Source of the DNA: Streptomyces fungicidicus | GTDB taxonomy: Bacteria; Actinomycetota; Actinomycetes; Streptomycetales; Streptomycetaceae | Direction of reading: 5' to 3' | Length of the DNA: 64,000 nt | NCBI RefSeq assembly: GCF_003665435.1 | Contig: NZ_CP023407.1 | Span: forward strand, 6,063,501-6,127,500 | The notes under the pieces: model-generated | Databases searched by the model: none | What the model saw: only the letters and a program-made list of their open reading frames with translations | Told to the model about the DNA's origin: nothing | Translations under genes and position numbers: made by a program | Shown here: positions 59,288 through 64,000 of the stretch, one piece after another | Numbering within the stretch: position 1 is the stretch's first letter | How the letters are laid out: each line of letters begins with the position of its first letter

Positions 59288-60628
59288 ATGAGTCCCCCCG
59301 TCGCACCGCCGGGCTGGAGCCGCTGGCTCGTGCCCCCCGCCGCCCTCTCCGTCCACCTCTCCATCGGCCAGGCGTACGCCTGGAGCGTGTTCAAGCCCCC
59401 GCTGGAGTCCGCGCTCGGCCTGAGCGGCACCCAGAGCGCGCTGCCGTTCCAGCTCGGCATCGTCATGCTCGGCCTGTCGGCCGCGTTCGGCGGCACCCTC
59501 GTCGAACGGCGGGGACCCCGCTGGGCGATGACCGTCGCCCTGGTCTGCTTCTCCTCCGGCTTCCTGCTCTCGGCGCTGGGCGCGGCCACCGAGCAGTACT
59601 GGCTGATCGTCTTCGGCTACGGCTTCGTCGGCGGCATCGGCCTCGGCATCGGGTACATCTCGCCCGTCTCGACGCTCATCAAGTGGTTCCCGGACCGGCC
59701 CGGCATGGCCACCGGCATCGCCATCATGGGCTTCGGCGGCGGCGCGCTGATCGCCTCGCCGTGGTCGGCGCAGATGCTCGAGTCCTTCGGTTCCGACAAC
59801 GTTGGCATCGCGCTCGCGTTCCTCGTGCACGGACTGACGTACGCCGTGTTCATGCTGCTCGGCGTGGTGCTGGTGCGGGTCCCGCGCGGCACCCGCCCGG
59901 CGGCCGGCGGGACCGCCGCGCTCGACGGGCCGCAGGTCTCGGCCCGTTCCGCCGTGCGCACCCCGCAGTTCTGGCTGCTGTGGATCGTGCTCACCATGAA
60001 CGTCACCGCGGGCATCGGCATCCTGGAGAAGGCCGCCCCGATGATCACCGACTTCTTCGCCGACACCTCCACGCCGGTGTCGGCGACCGCCGCCGCCGGA
60101 TTCGTCGCCCTGCTGTCGGCGGCCAACATGGCCGGACGCATCGGCTGGTCCACCACCTCCGACCTCATCGGCCGGAAGAACATCTACCGGGTCTACCTGG
60201 GCGTCGGGGCGCTGATGTACGCGCTCATCGCGCTGCTCGGCGACTCCTCCAAACCGCTGTTCGTGCTGTGCGCGCTGGTGATCCTCTCCTTCTACGGCGG
60301 AGGATTCGCCACCGTCCCGGCGTATCTGAAGGACCTCTTCGGCACCTACCAGGTCGGCGCGATCCACGGTCGGCTGCTCACCGCCTGGTCCACGGCCGGC
60401 GTGCTCGGCCCGCTGATCGTGAACTGGGTCGCCGACCGGCAGGAGGAGGCGGGCCGGCACGGCTCCGACCTGTACGGGGTGTCGCTGATCGTCATGATCG
60501 GGCTGCTCGTCGTCGGCTTCGTCGCCAACGAGCTGGTCCGGCCCGTCCACCCCCGTCACCACGAACCGGGACCCGGCACATCGAAGGAGGACGCCGATGA
60601 GCGGCGAGAACAGCCCAAGTCCGTCTGA
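59288..60628 (+). CDS. MFS transporter, oxalate/formate antiporter (OxlT) type
   Basis: 446 residues from ATG 59288. Twelve membrane helices expected; it opens WLVPPAALSVHLSIGQAYAWSVFKPPLESALGLSGTQSALPFQLGIVMLGLSAAFGG, the OxlT-family N-terminal pattern. FGYGFVGGIGLGIGYISPVSTLIKWFPDRPGMATGIAIMGFGGGALI and SFYGGGFATVPAYLKDLFGTYQVGAIHGRLLTAWSTAGVLGPLIVN are further family signatures. It probably moves oxalate, formate or related monocarboxylates. Divergent from the FDH operon and followed by its small subunit gene, which it overlaps by 32 bases. Confidence 0.92.
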   Translation: MSPPVAPPGWSRWLVPPAALSVHLSIGQAYAWSVFKPPLESALGLSGTQSALPFQLGIVMLGLSAAFGGTLVERRGPRWAMTVALVCFSSGFLLSALGAATEQYWLIVFGYGFVGGIGLGIGYISPVSTLIKWFPDRPGMATGIAIMGFGGGALIASPWSAQMLESFGSDNVGIALAFLVHGLTYAVFMLLGVVLVRVPRGTRPAAGGTAALDGPQVSARSAVRTPQFWLLWIVLTMNVTAGIGILEKAAPMITDFFADTSTPVSATAAAGFVALLSAANMAGRIGWSTTSDLIGRKNIYRVYLGVGALMYALIALLGDSSKPLFVLCALVILSFYGGGFATVPAYLKDLFGTYQVGAIHGRLLTAWSTAGVLGPLIVNWVADRQEEAGRHGSDLYGVSLIVMIGLLVVGFVANELVRPVHPRHHEPGPGTSKEDADERREQPKSV

Positions 60629-60737
60629 CCCCGGCCGCCGGGGGCTGATCGCCTTCTCCTGGCTGTGGGTGGGAGTGCCGCTCGCCTACGGGCTGTACGA
60701 GCTCGTACGGAAGGCGACGCAGTTGTTCACCGGGTGA
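60597..60737 (+). CDS. MFS transporter small subunit
   Basis: 46 residues: MSGENSPSPSDPGRRGLIAF then SWLWVGVPLAYGLYELVRKATQLFTG with one membrane helix. Strong ribosome site AAGGAGG 7 bases before ATG 60597. It overlaps the end of the MFS gene in another frame. Short proteins of this type accompany OxlT-like transporters in many bacteria and are annotated as MFS small subunits. Easily missed by gene callers because of its length. Confidence 0.82.
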   Translation: MSGENSPSPSDPGRRGLIAFSWLWVGVPLAYGLYELVRKATQLFTG

Positions 60738-60761
60738 TCCGAACGAGAGGCCCTAGGCGTC

Positions 60762-60787
60762 CCGGGCGGTCCGCAGGGCCCGCCCGG
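60762..60787 (+). terminator. hairpin after the MFS small subunit
   Basis: CCGGGCGG (60762-60769) pairs with CCGCCCGG (60780-60787), 10-base loop, 24 bases after the stop. Confidence 0.5.
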
Positions 60788-60906
60788 CGCCTGACGGAAT
60801 TCGACAATCCGCACCCACGTTTCCTGTCGCTTCACCTGCCCTCGTACCGGTGAGTCACTGATCAGACTGGTGCATCCCGCATCCGACCACCGAGGGGGAC
60901 CCACCC

Positions 60907-61872
60907 ATGATCGGCTCGCGCATCGTCGCCGTCGGCCACTACCAGCCCGCCCGGGTGCTCACCAACGAGGACCTGGCGGGCATGGTCGACACCAGCGACG
61001 AGTGGATCACGAGCCGGGTGGGCATCCGCACCCGCCACATCGCCGGCCCCGACGAACCGGTCGACGAGCTGGCCGCGCACGCCGCCGCCAAGGCGCTGGC
61101 GGCGGCCGGCCGGACACCCGCCGAGATCGACCTGGTGCTGGTCGCCACGTCCACCGCCATCGACCGGTCGCCCAACATGGCCGCCCGGGTCGCGGCGCGC
61201 CTCGGCATGCCCGGGCCCGCCGTGATGGACATCAACGTGGTGTGCGCCGGGTTCACCCACGCCCTCGCCACCGCCGACCACGCCGTACGGGCCGGCGGCG
61301 CGAGCCGGGTGCTGGTCATCGGCGCCGACAAGATGACCGACGTGACCGACTGGACCGACCGCACCACCTGCGTCCTGGTCGGCGACGGGGCGGGCGCCGC
61401 CGTGGTGGAGGCCTGCGACCCGGTGACCGCGGGCGACGGGGACGCGCCGGCGGGGATCGGCCCGGTGCTGTGGGGCTCGGTGCCCGGGATGGGGCACGCG
61501 GTGCGGATCGAGGGGACACCGCCGCGGTTCGCCCAGGAGGGGCAGAGCGTCTACCGCTGGGCGGCCACCCAGCTGCCGGTGGTGGCCCGTCAGGCCTGCG
61601 AGAAGGCGGGGCTGGCGCCCGCGGACCTGGCCGCGGTGGTGCTGCACCAGGCCAACCTGCGCATCATCGAGCCGCTGGCGCGGCGGCTGGGCGCCGTCAA
61701 CGCCGTCGTCGCCCGCGACGTCACCGAGTCCGGCAACACCTCGGCCGCGAGCATCCCCCTCGCCTTCTCCAAGCTCGTCGAACAGGGCGCGGTGTCGACC
61801 GGTGACCCGGTGCTGCTGTTCGGCTTCGGCGGGAACCTGTCGTACGCGGGGCAGGTCGTGCGCTGCCCGTGA
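60907..61872 (+). CDS. beta-ketoacyl-ACP synthase III family enzyme
   Basis: 321 residues with GAGGGGGA upstream. Thiolase fold with an intact KAS III triad: Cys113 (DINVVCAGFTHAL), His247 (VLHQANLRI) and Asn277 (SGNTSAASIPLA). Also TSDEWITSRVGIRTRHIA, DRTTCVLVGDGAGAAVVE and LLFGFGGNLSYAGQVV. KAS III condenses an acyl-CoA starter with malonyl-ACP. It stands alone here: no acpP, fabD or fabF next to it, so it is probably a secondary paralogue, not the primary fatty-acid gene. It lies 34 bases from no other gene; GntR follows after 158 bases. Confidence 0.92.
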   Translation: MIGSRIVAVGHYQPARVLTNEDLAGMVDTSDEWITSRVGIRTRHIAGPDEPVDELAAHAAAKALAAAGRTPAEIDLVLVATSTAIDRSPNMAARVAARLGMPGPAVMDINVVCAGFTHALATADHAVRAGGASRVLVIGADKMTDVTDWTDRTTCVLVGDGAGAAVVEACDPVTAGDGDAPAGIGPVLWGSVPGMGHAVRIEGTPPRFAQEGQSVYRWAATQLPVVARQACEKAGLAPADLAAVVLHQANLRIIEPLARRLGAVNAVVARDVTESGNTSAASIPLAFSKLVEQGAVSTGDPVLLFGFGGNLSYAGQVVRCP

Positions 61873-61942
61873 ACGCCGCCGGGCCGTCCACCGCAGGGGT
61901 GTGACGAGGCCGACTCCCCGGTTCCCTGGTATTCGTGCGCCG

Positions 61943-61964
61943 TAGACTGTAGACGAAAGACAAT
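61943..61964 (+). promoter_or_regulatory. candidate GntR autoregulatory site with 7-bp direct repeats
   Basis: Three consecutive heptamers GTAGACT, GTAGACG, AAAGACA (first beginning at 61942) share AGAC. ACTGTAGAC at 61946-61954 is identical to the minus-strand core of the site at 59179-59194. About 67 bases before the GntR start. Confidence 0.45.
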
Positions 61965-62030
61965 CACTACTGGCGCGCGGTGCACCGGCGTACACGGCGG
62001 TGCGCGCAGTCGCCGAGGAGGGGGACCGCG

Positions 62031-62708
62031 ATGTTGCCGACCGGACTGCCCCAGGGTGCCGTGCCCAGGCTCGAACGGCCCGGCCCGCTGCGCGACCGGG
62101 TCTACGAGGCACTGCTCGAACTCATCACCACCCGCGCCCTGCGGCCGGGGCAGCACCTCGTGGAGAGCGAGCTCGCCGGCCATCTGGGCGTCTCCCGCCA
62201 GCCGGTGCGGGAGGCGCTGCAGCGGCTCAACACCGAGGGCTGGGTCGATCTGCGGCCCGCGCAGGGCGCGTTCGTGCACGAGCCGACGGAGGAGGAGGCC
62301 GACCAGCTCCTCACCGTGCGCACGCTGCTGGAGGCGGAGGCGGCCCGGCTGGCCGCGGGCAACGCCGACGCCGCGGGAGTCGAGGCACTGGAGAAGATCC
62401 TGGCCGAGGGGCTCGCGGCGGTCGACGCGGACGACGTGGACGCCGCCGTCGTCCTCAACGCCCGCTTCCACGCCAAGGTCATGGAGCTGGCCGGCAACGC
62501 GGTGCTCGCCGAACTCGCCGCCCAGGTCGACCGGAGGGTGCGCTGGTACTACACGCCCGTGGCCCGGCAGCGCGGCGGGCAGTCCTGGGTCGAGCACCGG
62601 GAGCTGATCGCGGCCATCGCGGCCCACGACGGGCAACTGGCCACCCGGCTGATGCGCGAACACACCGAGCACACCCGGCGTTCGTACCACGCGCGCGTGA
62701 CGTCCTGA
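62031..62708 (+). CDS. GntR-family regulator with FCD domain
   Basis: 225 residues from ATG 62031 with GAGGAGGGGGA upstream. Winged HTH LRDRVYEALLELITTRALRPGQHLVESELAGHLGVSRQPVREALQRLNTEGWVDLRPAQGAFV (about 20-82). The FCD ligand domain follows: TVRTLLEAEAARLAAG, LNARFHAKVMELAGNAVLAELAAQVDRRVRWYY and SWVEHRELIAAIAAHDGQLATRLMREHTEHTRRSY. The metal-binding Asp/His pattern of FCD (N/D-ARFH, EH, EHT) is present, so it probably binds a small carboxylate. A shared operator core suggests it regulates itself and the FDH/MFS locus. Confidence 0.93.
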   Translation: MLPTGLPQGAVPRLERPGPLRDRVYEALLELITTRALRPGQHLVESELAGHLGVSRQPVREALQRLNTEGWVDLRPAQGAFVHEPTEEEADQLLTVRTLLEAEAARLAAGNADAAGVEALEKILAEGLAAVDADDVDAAVVLNARFHAKVMELAGNAVLAELAAQVDRRVRWYYTPVARQRGGQSWVEHRELIAAIAAHDGQLATRLMREHTEHTRRSYHARVTS

Positions 62709-62918
62709 CCGGACCGGACCGCCCGCTTTCACCCCTTCTCCACCCATTCGCCGGGCACCGCGCGGGCTTCTTTGTCCTGTGAGTGGAAAAAGTAGGGGCC
62801 AATTCCTGCGCGACTTCTTCCCACCTCCGGCAGGCGCTGCTACTTTCCCATTCGAAAGCACGCCACACACGTGGCCGGAATCCGGCGCGCACAGGCCGGC
62901 AGAGGCGGGGAGGGGCTC

Positions 62919-64000
62919 GTGAGACGCATGACAGCGCGACCCGCGAACGCCCATCAGGCGCGACTGCTCAGGCTGTTGCGTGATGGAGGACCCAACTCCC
63001 GTGCCCAGCTGGGCGACCAGGTCGACCTCTCCCGGTCGAAGCTGGCCGTGGAGGTGGACCGGCTGCTGGAGACGGAACTCGTCGTGGCCGACGGACTCGC
63101 CGCCTCGCGCGGCGGCCGGCGCTCCCACAACATCCGTCTCAACCCGCATCTGAGGTTCCTCGGCGTCGACATCGGCGCGACCTCGGTCGACGTCGCCGTC
63201 ACCAACGCCGAGCTGGAGATCCTCGGGCACATCAACCAGCCCATGGACGTACGCGAGGGGCCGGTCGCGGTCTTCGAGCAGGTGCTGTCCATGGCGGCGA
63301 AGCTGAGGGCCTCGGGGCTCGCGGAGGGGTTCGACGGCGCCGGCATCGGCGTCCCGGGCCCCGTCCGCTTCCCCGAGGGCATCCCGGTGGCTCCGCCGAT
63401 CATGCCCGGCTGGGACGGCTTCCCCGTGCGGGAGGCGCTCAGCCAGGACCTCGGCTGCCCGGTCATGGTCGACAACGACGTGAACCTGATGGCCATGGGG
63501 GAGCAGCACGCGGGCGTCGCCCGCACCGTCGCCGACTTCCTCTGCGTCAAGATCGGTACCGGCATCGGCTGCGGCATCGTCGTCGGCGGAGAGGTCTACC
63601 GCGGCACGACGGGCAGCGCGGGCGACATCGGGCACATCCAGGCCGTGCCCGACGGCCGTCCGTGCGCCTGCGGCAACCGGGGCTGCCTGGAGGCGCACTT
63701 CTCCGGCGCGGCCCTCGCCAGGGACGCGACGGAGGCCGCCGAGCAGCGGCTCTCCACCGAACTCGCGAACCGGCTGGAGGCACACGGCACGCTCAGCGCC
63801 GTCGACGTCTCCGCCGCCGCGGCGGCCGGTGACGCCACCGCCCTCGACCTGATCCGTGAGGGCGGCAACCACACCGGCCAGGTCATCGCCGGCCTGGTCA
63901 GCTTCTTCAACCCCGGCCTGGTGGTGATCGGCGGCGGGGTGACCGGCCTCGGCCACACCCTGCTCGCCGCCATCCGCACCCAGGTCTACCGCGGCTCGCT
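62919..64000 (+). CDS. ROK-family protein with N-terminal winged HTH (cut by window edge)
   Basis: 360 codons visible from GTG 62919, with GGGGAGGGG upstream. N-terminal wHTH HQARLLRLLRDGGPNSRAQLGDQVDLSRSKLAVEVDRLLETELVV. The ROK kinase-like fold: FLGVDIGATSVDVAVTN, GAGIGVPGPV, VDNDVNLMAMGE, CVKIGTGIGCGIVVGGEVYRGTTGSAGDIGHI, the zinc motif CACGNRGC, and LVVIGGGVTGLG. The combination is of the NagC/XylR type, usually a sugar-responsive repressor; the catalytic Asp of DND is kept, so kinase activity cannot be excluded. The C-terminus lies outside the window. Confidence 0.92.
   Translation, partial: MRRMTARPANAHQARLLRLLRDGGPNSRAQLGDQVDLSRSKLAVEVDRLLETELVVADGLAASRGGRRSHNIRLNPHLRFLGVDIGATSVDVAVTNAELEILGHINQPMDVREGPVAVFEQVLSMAAKLRASGLAEGFDGAGIGVPGPVRFPEGIPVAPPIMPGWDGFPVREALSQDLGCPVMVDNDVNLMAMGEQHAGVARTVADFLCVKIGTGIGCGIVVGGEVYRGTTGSAGDIGHIQAVPDGRPCACGNRGCLEAHFSGAALARDATEAAEQRLSTELANRLEAHGTLSAVDVSAAAAAGDATALDLIREGGNHTGQVIAGLVSFFNPGLVVIGGGVTGLGHTLLAAIRTQVYRGS

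Noticed and set aside
60907..61872. Start of a polyketide or fatty-acid biosynthetic cluster
   Set aside because: No acyl carrier protein, KAS II, malonyltransferase or tailoring enzymes are found around it.

Overview
The window is about 72% GC with dense, often overlapping genes, frequent GTG starts, XRE/DUF5753 regulators, CBM2-bearing cellulases and a gas-vesicle cluster in the order O-A-F-G-Y-Z-J-L-S-K. All of this points to a Streptomyces chromosome. From memory, the order (LigD polymerase, transketolase, gvp cluster, SigB-family sigma factor, GH74/GH48/GH6 cellulases) resembles the SCO6490s-SCO6540s region of S. coelicolor. No tRNA, rRNA, CRISPR array, IS element or prophage was seen.

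Layout. 1-4.9 kb: an LLM oxidoreductase (cut by the window edge) divergent from a coupled trio: type II NADH dehydrogenase-like flavoprotein, transketolase and a LigD-type polymerase. 5.0-10.3 kb: ten-gene gas vesicle operon closed by a 22-bp hairpin. 10.4-13 kb: a methyltransferase divergent from an ABC-F ATPase. 13-17.2 kb: a stress-type block (baeRF/Rv2629-like protein, DUF6158, DUF2795-CBS-DJ-1/PfpI operon, small membrane protein and a SigB-family sigma factor, probably SigK). Several promoters in 0.5-16 kb match GNNT-N14/15-GGGTAN, the SigB-family type. 17.3-24.7 kb: a repeat-containing surface protein, an aminotransferase-like protein lacking the PLP lysine, two metallo-beta-lactamase-fold proteins, a DedA protein, a hypothetical protein and a membrane-anchored phosphatase-superfamily protein. 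24.8-27.7 kb: a MoxR-type AAA ATPase coupled to a metallopeptidase/vWA protein.

27.7-36.5 kb: OsmC, a glycerophosphodiester phosphodiesterase, a stand-alone DnaK with a HAIR-like upstream site, two XRE regulators, a small membrane protein, a pterin dehydratase, a methyltransferase and a secreted PL11 rhamnogalacturonan lyase. 36.5-45.5 kb: a possible SUKH-type protein, then secreted cellulases GH74 and GH48 on the minus strand, divergent from GH6. The GH48/GH6 intergenic region carries a perfect CebR box, a degenerate one, and a small leader ORF with a TTA codon. 45.6-52.4 kb: a His-rich methyltransferase, SDR, aldo/keto reductase, acyl-CoA ligase, LysR regulator and BASS-type transporter.

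52.5-64 kb: a minus-strand formate dehydrogenase operon (panE-like, catalytic subunit, NuoE-NuoF fusion, Fe-S subunit, fdhD). The FdsA-type large subunit is split at a domain boundary and its halves are encoded in swapped order. Divergent to it is an oxalate/formate-type MFS transporter with its small subunit, then a KAS III enzyme, a GntR/FCD regulator and a ROK protein (cut by the window edge). The same 9-bp core ACTGTAGAC lies between the FDH operon and the transporter and again upstream of the GntR gene, so GntR may control formate/oxalate functions.
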